Assembly: GCA_029550345.1 (NCBI GenBank)
Contig: JAKPHK010000052.1
Span: 1-64,000 of the forward strand
Source of the DNA: Pseudomonadota bacterium
GTDB lineage: Bacteria > Pseudomonadota > Alphaproteobacteria > Sphingomonadales > Sphingomonadaceae
Length of the DNA stretch: 64,000 nucleotides
Reading direction: 5' to 3'
Shown in pieces: positions 1-8,316 of this stretch. Made by a program: the position numbers and the translations under genes. The notes below the pieces were generated by a model, which did no database searches, had not been told where the DNA came from, and saw only the letters and a program-made list of their open reading frames with translations. Each line of letters begins with the position of its first letter. Within the stretch, counting starts at the first letter, position 1.

Positions 1-318
1 GCGCGCCCGTACGCCCTTTGCGGCGCGATCGCGCGCCTCCAGCAGACCTCGTTTCACGTCTGGCGATGCCCCGACAGCGCCCGATCTTCATCGAGGATCA
101 TCCCGGGGGCCAATACCAAACGCCGCCAAACCGCCCTGACCGGGCACCGGGCGCGGGTAACCCTTTCGAGGCGCGGCGCGGATCAAACCGCAACTTGACG
201 GGGCGATATGAAAATTTCCTGTCGCTTTCGCGCCGGGGCCTTAAGGGAGGCGCCACAACAAACCGCGCCGTGCCGACCATCTGGTGGACGACGGGCGCCG
301 TGCCTTCAGGGATCTGCA
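1..318. other. left-edge region without a supported gene
   Basis: I see no convincing gene here. Open frames on both strands are shadows of the receptor gene or lack family character. The stretch probably holds the promoter and leader of the TonB-dependent receptor that starts at 319. A weak purine-rich site (CAGGGA) lies 7 bases before that start. No riboswitch or clear operator was recognised. Confidence 0.4.
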
Positions 319-2595
319 ATGCCCCATTATCATTCCGGCAGCACTGTCATGCTGCGCCATGCCGCACTTGCCGGCATTTCGGCCTTTGCCTTTCTTGCCT
401 CGGCGGTGCCCGCCATCGCGGACGAGGCCGCCGCAGGCGATACGGCAGGCGCCTCGTCCGAAATCATGGTGACAGCGCGTCGCGCCGAGGAAAAGATCCA
501 GGATGTGCCTGTCGCCGTGGTGGCGTTCAGCGCTGCGGCCCTGGCCGAACAGCGCATCGCCAGCGAGCCCGATCTCCAGCTCGCCACGCCCGGCATGTTC
601 GTGCGCCAGACGAGTTCATCCAACCAGCTCAACTACGCGCTGCGCGGCCAGTCGATCGATTCCTTCTCCTATGCCGCACCGGCAGTGCTCACCTATTTCA
701 ACGAAGTGCAGACGGGCGGAACCACCGCCACGTCCTTTTTCGACCTGCAGTCGATCCAGGTCCTGAAGGGGCCGCAAGGCACGCTGTTCGGCCGCAATAC
801 TCCGGCAGGGATTGTCAAGTTCGATACCGTCCGTCCCGATGCCGTGGGCAAGAACCACGTCAGCCTGTCCTGGGGCAGCTTCAACACCATCAACGCCGAA
901 GCGGGCGTTGGCAGCGGCGATGCCAGCGATGTCCTTTCGGCGCGCGTTTCGGCGCTTTACCAGCACCGCGACAACTGGGTCGATAATATCGACACCCCGG
1001 CTGACAAGGACCTTGAAGGCTTTGACGATTTCGCCGCGCGGATGCAGATCCAGGCCAAGCCGAGCGACCAGCTGACCCTGCGTGCAACCGTGCAGCTGCG
1101 GATGTTCGAAGGTTCGGCCCGGCTGTTCCGCGCCAATGCCTTTGCCACCGGCAGCAACGAGCTGATCGGGCTGGGCGGGACCGGCACCGAGTTTGACCGT
1201 GAAAAGACCCGCGCCGATGGCCTCAACTATCAGAGCCTGACCAACGTCAACACCGCCTTCACCGCCGAATATGATGCCGGTCCGGTCACCATTACTTCGG
1301 TCACCAGCTACTGGTACGGCAACCTCAAGAGCCGCGGTGATATCGACGGCGGCTATGGCAACCAGTATGCGCCGACCATGGGTCCGGGCTTCATCCCCTT
1401 CTCCGCCCAGTCGCGCGATGACGTGCCGAGCCTTGACCAGTTCACGCAGGAACTGCGCATCGCCTCCAACAACACGACCGGATTGGGTTACCAGCTGGGT
1501 GTGTTCTACTTCAACGAAAAGCTGGACATCACCAGCTATGACTACAGCAACCCGACCGACGTCGATCCTTCCGCGATCGCCGTGCAGCGTCAGGACAGCG
1601 AAGCGCTGGGCGTGTTCGGATCGCTCAACTATCAGTTCGAATCCGGGCTGAAGCTGCAGGCTGGCGCGCGTTACAACCATGACAAGCGAACCATGGTCGC
1701 CTCGCGTCCTTATGATGTGCGCCCGGCCTTCCTCGGCTTCGGTGGTCCGGTTGCGACGCAAACCGCCAGCGTCGGCGATGATGTGCTGACCTGGGACCTT
1801 TCGGCAACCATGCCGATGACCCAGGATGTCAACCTGTTCGCCCGCGTCGCCAAGGGCTATCGCGCGCCTTCGATCCAGGGCCGTCTGACCTATGGCAGCA
1901 CGCTTTCGGTTGCCGACAGCGAAACCACGATGAGCTATGAGGCCGGGCTCAAGTCCAGCTTCCTCGGCGGCAAGGCGCGGTTCAACCTGACCGGGTTCTA
2001 TTTCAGCACTGACAATATGCAGCTCACCGCCGTGGGCGGCGCATCCAACTTCACCACGCTGATCAACGCCGACAAGGTTGACGGTTATGGCTTCGAAGCG
2101 GAACTGGAAGCCCGTCCGGTCAAGGGCCTGGTCCTGACCGCCGGTGTCTCGTACAACCACAACGAGATCAAGGACCCGAACCTTTACGTTGCGGGCTGCG
2201 CTGCGGCCTGCACCGTGCTCGATCCGGTCCGTGCCGGCAGTTCGGGGATCTACTCGATCAACGGCAACCAGTTGCCGCAGAGCCCGCGCTGGATTGCCAA
2301 CTGGACGGCCGGTTATTCGGCTCCGGTTGGCAACGGCGAGGTTTATGTCTTCACCGACTGGGCCTATCGCTCGAAGGTCCAGTTCTTCCTGTATGAATCG
2401 GTTGAATTCAGCGACGACAATATGCTCGAGGGCGGCCTGCGGATCGGTTACCGCACCGGCAAGTTCGATATTGCCGCATTCGCCCGCAACATCACCAACG
2501 ATGTTTCGGCGGTTTCGGGGATCGACTTCAACAACCTGACCGCGATGGTCAACGAACCGCGCCTGTTCGGCGTGGAAGTAGGGATCAAGTTCTGA
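319..2595 (+). CDS. TonB-dependent outer-membrane receptor
   Basis: Predicted 758-residue TonB-dependent receptor, an outer-membrane beta-barrel that imports a ligand with energy from TonB-ExbBD. After a signal peptide ending near AIADEAA comes a TonB-box-like stretch (EIMVTARR). The plug domain follows (KIQDVPVAVVAF, LRGQSIDSF, LKGPQGTLFGRNTPAG), then a long barrel with many alternating aromatic strands, ending in GVEVGIKF with the expected terminal aromatic. The ATG at 319 has a CAGGGA site 7 bases upstream; the ATG at 349 is an alternative with no ribosome site but a neater signal peptide. The frame also stays open upstream to 208. The plug and barrel resemble the large sphingomonad receptor group whose ligands are mostly unknown. 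The downstream acyl-CoA dehydrogenases are convergent, so a shared substrate is only a guess. Confidence 0.93.
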   Translation: MPHYHSGSTVMLRHAALAGISAFAFLASAVPAIADEAAAGDTAGASSEIMVTARRAEEKIQDVPVAVVAFSAAALAEQRIASEPDLQLATPGMFVRQTSSSNQLNYALRGQSIDSFSYAAPAVLTYFNEVQTGGTTATSFFDLQSIQVLKGPQGTLFGRNTPAGIVKFDTVRPDAVGKNHVSLSWGSFNTINAEAGVGSGDASDVLSARVSALYQHRDNWVDNIDTPADKDLEGFDDFAARMQIQAKPSDQLTLRATVQLRMFEGSARLFRANAFATGSNELIGLGGTGTEFDREKTRADGLNYQSLTNVNTAFTAEYDAGPVTITSVTSYWYGNLKSRGDIDGGYGNQYAPTMGPGFIPFSAQSRDDVPSLDQFTQELRIASNNTTGLGYQLGVFYFNEKLDITSYDYSNPTDVDPSAIAVQRQDSEALGVFGSLNYQFESGLKLQAGARYNHDKRTMVASRPYDVRPAFLGFGGPVATQTASVGDDVLTWDLSATMPMTQDVNLFARVAKGYRAPSIQGRLTYGSTLSVADSETTMSYEAGLKSSFLGGKARFNLTGFYFSTDNMQLTAVGGASNFTTLINADKVDGYGFEAELEARPVKGLVLTAGVSYNHNEIKDPNLYVAGCAAACTVLDPVRAGSSGIYSINGNQLPQSPRWIANWTAGYSAPVGNGEVYVFTDWAYRSKVQFFLYESVEFSDDNMLEGGLRIGYRTGKFDIAAFARNITNDVSAVSGIDFNNLTAMVNEPRLFGVEVGIKF

Positions 2596-2617
2596 TCCCG
2601 GGCATCATCGCCGGAAC

Positions 2618-2653
2618 AAAAAGCCCCGCCGGAGCGATCCGGCGGGGTTTTTG
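2618..2653. terminator. bidirectional rho-independent terminator
   Basis: A 10-bp perfect GC stem (CCCCGCCGGA / TCCGGCGGGG) with a GCGA loop is flanked by an A-run on the left and a T-run on the right. It can therefore terminate both the TonB receptor and the converging acyl-CoA dehydrogenase gene that ends at 2675. Confidence 0.9.
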
Positions 2654-2674
2654 TTTGGCCAGACCCGGTGCAGG

Positions 2675-3829
2675 TCAGCGCGTTCCCAGCCCCCGCGCGA
2701 TGATCCCGCGCAGGATCTCGCGGGTGCCGCCGCGCAAGGACCAGCTTGGCGCATTGTGGACGATGTTGGCCAGCACCCCGGCATAGGCCGCCGCGGTGCG
2801 CGGATCGGGTTCGGCATCGACCAGCTGGCGGGCGAAATCGGGCAGGGTCTGTTCCCACACCGCGCCGACATCCTTGACGATCGCGGCCTGAAGCCCGGCG
2901 TCCTGCTTGTTCTGGAGCATCGCCGCGACCGAGCGCGACAGGCGCCGTAGCACCGCCAGCTGCGCGGTCAGTCGCCCGATGGTGGCCAGCGCGGCCTCAT
3001 CCTCGCGCCCCTGCAGAACCGCGATCAGCTGATACATCAGCTCGATCGAGGACAGGAACCGTTCCGGGCCGGAGCGTTCAAAGGCCAGTTCGCTCATCAC
3101 CTGATTCCAGCCATCACCTTCCTGCCCCAGCAGGTTGGCGGCGGGGACGGCGGCATCCTCGAAATGCATTTCGTTGAAATGGTGCTGCCCGGCCAGATCG
3201 ATGATCGGCTTGATCGTCAGGCCGGGCGTGTTCTTCAGATCGACCAGCAGCTGGCTGGTGCCCATGTGCCGGTCGGCGGGGGTGCCGCTGGTCCGGCAGA
3301 ACAGGATCACATAGTCCGCTTCATGCGCAAAGCTGGTCCAGACCTTGGTCCCGGTTACGCGATAGAGATCGCCGTCGCGGACCGCCTTGGTCCGGGTTGC
3401 GGCGAGGTCCGATCCTGAATCCGGTTCGCTCATCCCGATTCCGAAGGCCAGTTCCCCGGCGGCGATGCGCGGCAGGATCCGCTCTTTCTGCTCGTCGGTG
3501 CCGAACTTGATGATCGAGGGGCCGGATTGGCGATCGGCGATCCAGTGCGCGCCAACCGGGGCGCCATAGGCCAGCGATTCCTCAACCACGACATAGCGTT
3601 CATAGGCGCTGCGCTCGTGCCCGCCATACTGGCTGGGCCAGGTCATGCCGAGGTATCCGGCCTTGCCCATTTCCAGGCTGAATTCACGGCTGAAGCCGTA
3701 CCAGTTGTCGCTGCGCTGACGCGGGGTGCGGTGGCCCAGATGCTGGTCCAGAAACGCGCGGAATTCGGTGCGCAGGGCCAGCACTTCGGCGCTGTCGAGC
3801 GGCGGGGCGGGGAAGGGAATCTTGCTCAT
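2675..3829 (-). CDS. acyl-CoA dehydrogenase, large subunit of a pair
   Basis: 384-residue acyl-CoA dehydrogenase family flavoprotein, expected to introduce the alpha-beta double bond into a CoA thioester with FAD. The family signature FGIGMSEPDSGSDLA lies near residues 125-140, followed by KVWTSFAHEADY, and the C-terminus (GGTREILRGIIARGLG) matches the FAD-contacting end. At the usual catalytic YEG position before GTxEI the sequence reads LRG, so the base is either displaced (for example to a glutamate in FERSGPERF) or supplied elsewhere. The start at 3829 overlaps the stop of the upstream dehydrogenase by ATGA, which implies translational coupling; an in-frame ATG at 3850 is less likely. Such coupled pairs form alpha2beta2 enzymes in steroid and branched-acyl catabolism. 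The substrate here is unknown. Confidence 0.9.
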   Translation of the reverse strand: MSKIPFPAPPLDSAEVLALRTEFRAFLDQHLGHRTPRQRSDNWYGFSREFSLEMGKAGYLGMTWPSQYGGHERSAYERYVVVEESLAYGAPVGAHWIADRQSGPSIIKFGTDEQKERILPRIAAGELAFGIGMSEPDSGSDLAATRTKAVRDGDLYRVTGTKVWTSFAHEADYVILFCRTSGTPADRHMGTSQLLVDLKNTPGLTIKPIIDLAGQHHFNEMHFEDAAVPAANLLGQEGDGWNQVMSELAFERSGPERFLSSIELMYQLIAVLQGREDEAALATIGRLTAQLAVLRRLSRSVAAMLQNKQDAGLQAAIVKDVGAVWEQTLPDFARQLVDAEPDPRTAAAYAGVLANIVHNAPSWSLRGGTREILRGIIARGLGTR

Positions 3830-4815
3830 AGCGTCGTCACCATCGGCCAATAGCCGCTCTCTCCGGCATCGACCGCGGCCCGGCCTAGCAGCTTTGCCCA
3901 GAAGACCTGCCCGCCGAATTCATCGCGCCAGCTCCACAGCGATGTGGTGAACAGGTGTAGCGCGTGTTCGCGGGTAAAGCCGATCGCGCCGTGCATCTGG
4001 GTGGCGATCGCGGCGGCATTGCCGGCGGCTTCGCGCGCGCGCAGCGATCCCGCTGCCACGCCCAGCAGGTCACCGCGATCAAGCGCTTCGGCAGCAAGGC
4101 CGGCGGCGGCGGTTGCGCAGGCCAGCTCGCCCGCCAGCTTGGCTAGCTCGTGCTGGACCACCTGGTTCTTCTGCAGCGGCTTGCCGAACTGGATGCGGGT
4201 GGCGGTGTGTTCCAGCGTCATGTCCAGCGCAGCCTCGATCGCCCCGGCGATCTGGTGGGCGCGCAGCGTCGCCCCTTCGGCCAGCGGGCAATGCGGCAGC
4301 GGCGCGATCGCATCGGCTTCCCACGAAAGTTCCAGCACCGGGCGCGGGTGGAAATTCATCGCCGCGCCGGTTTCGGCCACCTGCCAGGCAGAACGCGGCA
4401 CCCGGTACAGCGTATCGCCCACCGCCAGGGCCAGGCAATCCAGGTTTTCGCCCCAGGCCACCCGCTCGACCCGGCCGCTCAGCATCCCGTTTTCCAGCGT
4501 GAGGTGATCGGCCCGGGCAAGGCCGGCCGGGCCATCGGCCAGCGGCAGTCCTGCCATGGCCAGCAGGCGGTTGGCGCCCATCGTTTCGGCCAGCGGCAGC
4601 GGCACGGCCAGCTTGCCAAGCAGGATCAGCGCTTCGCCCTGTTCCGCGGCGGAAAGCCCGAAGCCGCCCTGTTCCTCGCTGAGCAACGCCAGCGGCAGGC
4701 CCATTTCCGAGGCCTCGGCCCACAGGGCATCCAGCCACCGGCCTTCGCGCGCGGCTGCCTGCCCTGCCTCTCCCAATGAGCGTTCGAACAGCCGCTCAAT
4801 CATTTCTGCAAGCAT
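3826..4815 (-). CDS. acyl-CoA dehydrogenase, small subunit of a pair
   Basis: 329-residue acyl-CoA dehydrogenase-like protein, shorter than the usual 380-400. The C-terminal half has the family helices (RIQFGKPLQKNQVVQHELAKLA and MHGAIGFTREHALH), while the N-terminal and middle domains are compact and divergent. A ribosome site (AGGAG) lies 10 bases before the ATG at 4815, and the stop overlaps the next gene by ATGA. Unequal coupled pairs of this kind resemble the heteromeric FadE28/FadE29-type dehydrogenases that shorten steroid side chains. The pairing is visible; the substrate is inference. Confidence 0.85.
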   Translation of the reverse strand: MLAEMIERLFERSLGEAGQAAAREGRWLDALWAEASEMGLPLALLSEEQGGFGLSAAEQGEALILLGKLAVPLPLAETMGANRLLAMAGLPLADGPAGLARADHLTLENGMLSGRVERVAWGENLDCLALAVGDTLYRVPRSAWQVAETGAAMNFHPRPVLELSWEADAIAPLPHCPLAEGATLRAHQIAGAIEAALDMTLEHTATRIQFGKPLQKNQVVQHELAKLAGELACATAAAGLAAEALDRGDLLGVAAGSLRAREAAGNAAAIATQMHGAIGFTREHALHLFTTSLWSWRDEFGGQVFWAKLLGRAAVDAGESGYWPMVTTL

Positions 4816-4840
4816 CTGCTGCCCGCTCCTGCGATTGGTG

Positions 4841-4866
4841 TGGTGCCGGCTACAGGATTCGAACCC
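4841..4866 (-). repeat. 26-bp direct copy of the tRNA-Thr 3' end
   Basis: These 26 bases are identical to 4948-4973, the T-arm, acceptor 3' strand and CCA of the neighbouring tRNA-Thr. Just 5' of the match on the tRNA strand there is no anticodon arm or 5' acceptor strand, so this is not a second tRNA. A duplicated tRNA 3' end is the classical footprint of tyrosine-recombinase integration (attL/attR), here with 81 bp between the copies. Partial tRNA duplication would look the same. Confidence 0.75.
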
Positions 4867-4947
4867 CCCGTCGGTGGATACCGACAGCCCGAAGACTCTG
4901 CCACGGGTTGGACGGTGCGGGCCTGAACAAGCTCCTGATTACAATAA

Positions 4948-5023
<76 letters not shown>

Positions 5024-5072
5024 CCCTTGTTGTGGCGCTCCTTTGCGGCAGAGCGGGGCAAAGGTCCAGCCC

Positions 5073-6404
5073 CTAGGTGCCGCCGCGCTCCTGGCGCTTC
5101 TTGTCCCACCATTCGAGCCGTTTCAGCACCTCGCGCTCAAACCCGCGCTCGACCGGGTGGTAATAGGCTTGCGGCTCCATCCCGTCGGGCCAGTAGTTGG
5201 CGCCGGAAAAGCCGTCCTCTGCCTCATGGTCATAGGCATAGTCCTTGCCATAGCCGATGTCCTTCATCAGCTTGGTCGGGGCGTTGAGGATATTGGCAGG
5301 CGGAGAAAGGCTACCGGTTTCCTTCGCGCTCCTCCAGGCCGCCTTCTGGGCGGCATAGGCGGCGTTCGATTTGGGTGCGGTGGCTAGGTAGAGGCAGGCC
5401 TGGACGATCGCCAGTTCGCCTTCCGGGCTGCCGAGGAACTGATAAGCATCCCTGGCGGCAAGGCACTGCGTCAGCGCCTGCGGATCGGCCAGACCGACGT
5501 CTTCGCTGGCGAAACGGACCAGCCTTCGCAGGACATAGAGCGGCTCTTCCCCCGCGGTCAGCATCCGGGCAAGGTAATAGAGCGCAGCCTGCGGGTCTGA
5601 CCCGCGCAGGCTTTTGTGGAGCGCGGAAATCAGGTTGTAATGTCCATCGCGGTCCTTGTCATAGACCGCGACCCGGCGCTGCAGGAATTTGCCCAGCCCG
5701 GCCGGATCGAGCGGCCCAGAACCGTCGGCTCCAATCTTTGCGTTGTAGAGCGTTTCGGCCTGGTTGAGCAGGAACCGCCCATCACCATCGGCGCTGGCGA
5801 CCAGTGCCGCGCGCGCCTCTGTGGTAAGGGGCAGGGGGCCTTCCAGCTCTTCGGCGCGGGACAGCAGCGTGTTTAGCGCCACTGCATCGAGCCGGTGCAG
5901 GATCAGCACCTGCGCCCGGCTGAGCAGCGCGGCGTTGAGTGCGAAGCTGGGGTTCTCGGTCGTCGCGCCGACCAGCGTTACCGTGCCGCGTTCCACAAAG
6001 GGCAGGAACCCGTCCTGCTGGGCGCGGTTGAAGCGGTGGATTTCGTCCACGAACAGCAGCGTGCGTTGCCCGGCTTTCGCGGCCGTTTCAGCTTCGGCAA
6101 AGGCCTTCTTCAGGTCGGCCACGCCCGAAAAAACCGCGCTGACAGAAATGAACCGCATCCCCACCGCATCGGCCAGCAGCCGCGCGGTGCTGGTCTTGCC
6201 GGTGCCCGGCGGCCCCCACAGGATCATGCTGGAAAGCCGCCCTGCCGCCACCATCCGCCCGATCGCGCCCTCCGCCCCGGTCAGGTGTTCCTGCCCGATC
6301 ACCTCTGACAGCGAAGCCGGGCGCAGGCGATCCGCCAGCGGGGCGTCCTCATCCGCTGGCGGGGCCGGCTGGGTTGGAGAATCATCGGGGAACAGGCCGC
6401 TCAT
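5073..6404 (-). CDS. rarA: replication-associated recombination protein A (AAA+ ATPase)
   Basis: 443-residue RarA/MgsA, a clamp-loader-like AAA+ ATPase that acts at stalled replication forks and gaps. Visible motifs are PLADRLRPASLSEVIGQEHL near residue 25, Walker A GPPGTGKT, Walker B LLFVDEIHRFN, sensor 1 GATTENPSF, and the C-terminal tetramerisation region (FLQRRVAVYDKDRDGHYNLI; KDIGYGKDYAYDHE). The ATG at 6404 (MSGLFPDDSP) gives the usual length, whereas the open frame extends to 6521 without family similarity. It is divergent from the membrane-protein gene at 6496 across a 91-bp gap. Confidence 0.95.
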   Translation of the reverse strand: MSGLFPDDSPTQPAPPADEDAPLADRLRPASLSEVIGQEHLTGAEGAIGRMVAAGRLSSMILWGPPGTGKTSTARLLADAVGMRFISVSAVFSGVADLKKAFAEAETAAKAGQRTLLFVDEIHRFNRAQQDGFLPFVERGTVTLVGATTENPSFALNAALLSRAQVLILHRLDAVALNTLLSRAEELEGPLPLTTEARAALVASADGDGRFLLNQAETLYNAKIGADGSGPLDPAGLGKFLQRRVAVYDKDRDGHYNLISALHKSLRGSDPQAALYYLARMLTAGEEPLYVLRRLVRFASEDVGLADPQALTQCLAARDAYQFLGSPEGELAIVQACLYLATAPKSNAAYAAQKAAWRSAKETGSLSPPANILNAPTKLMKDIGYGKDYAYDHEAEDGFSGANYWPDGMEPQAYYHPVERGFEREVLKRLEWWDKKRQERGGT

Positions 6405-6495
6405 CGCCCGCTGATAGGCGGAAAAAGCGCAAATTGCATCCTTTCGGCAAAAGGCGTAAACTGACCCAATCCTGTCAATCAGGAAGGAGGGGGAA

Positions 6496-6954
6496 ATGGT
6501 GGATGCCAATGCGGGCGGCAAAGTGCCGCTCAGCTTCTGGGTGATCGCGGTGCTGGGGCTGGTCTGGAACAGCTTTGGCGCGTTTGACTATCTGAAGACC
6601 CGGATGCGGGACATGGAATACCTGACATCCGTAACTGGCAGCGAATCCCTTGCGGGCGAAATGCTGGCGATGATCGATGCCATGCCACTGTGGGCGCAGG
6701 CGCTCTGGGGACTGGGTGTGTGGTCTTCGGTGCTGGGGTCGATCCTGATGCTGATCCGATCGCGTCACGCCGTTTCGGCGTTCCTGCTGTCCTTGGTGAC
6801 TGCGGCGCTCAGCTTTGCCTACCAGGCCACGCTGACCATGCCGGCCGGGCTTGATACCATGGCGATGAAGATCATGCCGTTCTTCATCTTCGGCATCATC
6901 GCGTTCCTGTGGTGGTATTGCCGTCGCTGTGCCCAGCAGGGGTTGCTGCGTTAG
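6496..6954 (+). CDS. four-helix membrane protein of unknown function
   Basis: 152 residues with four predicted transmembrane helices: FWVIAVLGLVWNSFGAF, the segment from ALWGLGVW, LLSLVTAALSF, and MPFFIFGIIAFLWWY. The WNSFGAFDYLKTRMRDMEYL stretch after helix 1 recurs in uncharacterised proteobacterial proteins as far as I recall. A strong ribosome site (AGGAAGGAGG) precedes the ATG at 6496. Its stop overlaps the tail of the converging glycosyltransferase gene by 4 bp. No function can be assigned. Confidence 0.8.
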   Translation: MVDANAGGKVPLSFWVIAVLGLVWNSFGAFDYLKTRMRDMEYLTSVTGSESLAGEMLAMIDAMPLWAQALWGLGVWSSVLGSILMLIRSRHAVSAFLLSLVTAALSFAYQATLTMPAGLDTMAMKIMPFFIFGIIAFLWWYCRRCAQQGLLR

Positions 6955-8108
6955 GGTTTGGTCGCGGCTTTCTGCCGGATCAGCCGCAGGTAGGTATCGG
7001 CAACGACCTGATTGATCTGATCCCAAGAGAAAGCCTCGCTGCGCTTCTCACCCGCCTGGCCGTGGGCGGCGCGCAGCTTTGGGTCTTCGATGTAGTCGCG
7101 GATCGCCTCGGCAAACTGGTGGACCGCGCCGGGGCGGATCAGTCGGCCCGACACGCCATTGCTGACCAGGTTCTGGCTGCCGGTTGCAACCGATGCGACC
7201 ACCGGCAGGCGGCAGGCCATCGCTTCGAGCGTGACGTTGCCGAAGGCTTCGGTGACCGAAGGAAAGAACAGGACGTCCATCGAGGCAACCGCCATGCCAA
7301 GATCGGTGCCAGACATGAACCCGGCAAAGACCGCATCAGGCAGCCGTGCCTCCAGCCAGCCGCGGGCCGGACCATCGCCGACGATCAGGGTACGGTGCTT
7401 CACGCCGCGGCGGCGCAGCTCGTCGATCGTATCGGAAAAGACGTCGAGGCCCTTTTCCATCACCAGACGGCTGTGAAAGCCGACCACAACTTCGTCATCG
7501 CCAATGCCCAGGCTTTGCCTCCAGGCCTGATCCCGCCGGTCGGGATGGAAGATTCCGCGATCGACCCCGCGCGACCAGATATCGATGTCGTAGTTCATCC
7601 GCTGGTCGCGCAGGACCTGGGCGAAGCTCTCCGACGGGGCGACCAGCGCATCGCAGCGGCGATAGAACCGGCGCAGGATCGCCTCGATCACCGGTTCGAA
7701 CCAGGCCATGTTGTAATAACGGAAATAGGTTTCGAACCGGGTGTGGACCGAAGCCAGCACCGGCAGCCCCCGCTTGCGCGCCCAGGTCACGGCGCGGTGG
7801 CCGCTGACGTCCGGGGCGGAAACGTGGACGACGTTGGGGTTGAAATCCGCCAGATCGCGCTTTGCCGAACCGCGCAGCCCGGTTGAGAGCCGGTATTCGG
7901 CCCGGCCGGGGATTGCGAAAGACGGCAGGCTGATCAGATCGCCCTGTGGCTCGAACGCGGGCTCATCGATGGTCGGGGAATAGACCCGCACCTGCGCACC
8001 CTGACGCAGCAGGTATTCGACCAGCCGGTTCAGGGCCTGGTTGGCCCCGTCGCGGACGTAGTTGTAGTTGCCCGAAAACAGGGCGATCCGCAGATCCGAA
8101 GTTTTCAT
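6951..8108 (-). CDS. GT4-family glycosyltransferase
   Basis: 385-residue GT-B fold glycosyltransferase of family GT4. The N-terminal acceptor domain starts RIALFSGNYNYVRDGANQAL. The donor domain carries HSRLVMEKGLDVF and the nucleotide-sugar motif EAFGNVTLEAMACRLPVVAS with the EX7E glutamates. It resembles GDP-mannose-dependent alpha-mannosyltransferases and SqdX-like enzymes that glycosylate lipids at the inner membrane face. No signal peptide is present. It stands alone, with a 200-bp region containing a long palindrome upstream, so the acceptor is not indicated. Confidence 0.88.
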   Translation of the reverse strand: MKTSDLRIALFSGNYNYVRDGANQALNRLVEYLLRQGAQVRVYSPTIDEPAFEPQGDLISLPSFAIPGRAEYRLSTGLRGSAKRDLADFNPNVVHVSAPDVSGHRAVTWARKRGLPVLASVHTRFETYFRYYNMAWFEPVIEAILRRFYRRCDALVAPSESFAQVLRDQRMNYDIDIWSRGVDRGIFHPDRRDQAWRQSLGIGDDEVVVGFHSRLVMEKGLDVFSDTIDELRRRGVKHRTLIVGDGPARGWLEARLPDAVFAGFMSGTDLGMAVASMDVLFFPSVTEAFGNVTLEAMACRLPVVASVATGSQNLVSNGVSGRLIRPGAVHQFAEAIRDYIEDPKLRAAHGQAGEKRSEAFSWDQINQVVADTYLRLIRQKAATKP

Positions 8109-8171
8109 CCTGCGCGCCTTAGCTGATTGCGATGACGGGTGGAAGCACCGCGCCGGTCCCGGCGGGACTTG

Positions 8172-8210
8172 CGGGCATACGGACCACTCGGTGTAAGGTC
8201 CGTATGCCCG
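8172..8210. repeat. 14-bp perfect inverted repeat
   Basis: CGGGCATACGGACC at 8172-8185 is the exact reverse complement of 8197-8210, with an 11-nt spacer. It lies between the glycosyltransferase start (8108) and the typA stop (8317). There is no T-run, so it is a poor intrinsic terminator for typA; it could be an operator dyad for the glycosyltransferase or an extragenic palindrome. I saw no second copy in the window. Confidence 0.7.
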
Positions 8211-8316
8211 GGAAGCCGGAAACCGTTGGCGCTGCCACCGGTTTGTTGCCCGGATTGCGCCTAACGGTTCGAAACTGAACGTTTTCAGAGTGCTGAATGC
8301 AGCAACCGTTCAGGCT

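Noticed and set aside
616..2160. Long reverse-strand open frame of 514 codons opposite the TonB receptor
   Set aside because: It is a GC-rich antisense shadow; the forward frame has full family similarity and a signal peptide.
4841..4940. Second tRNA next to tRNA-Thr
   Set aside because: Only the last 26 nt match; upstream bases do not form an acceptor 5' strand or anticodon arm, so it is treated as a partial duplication.
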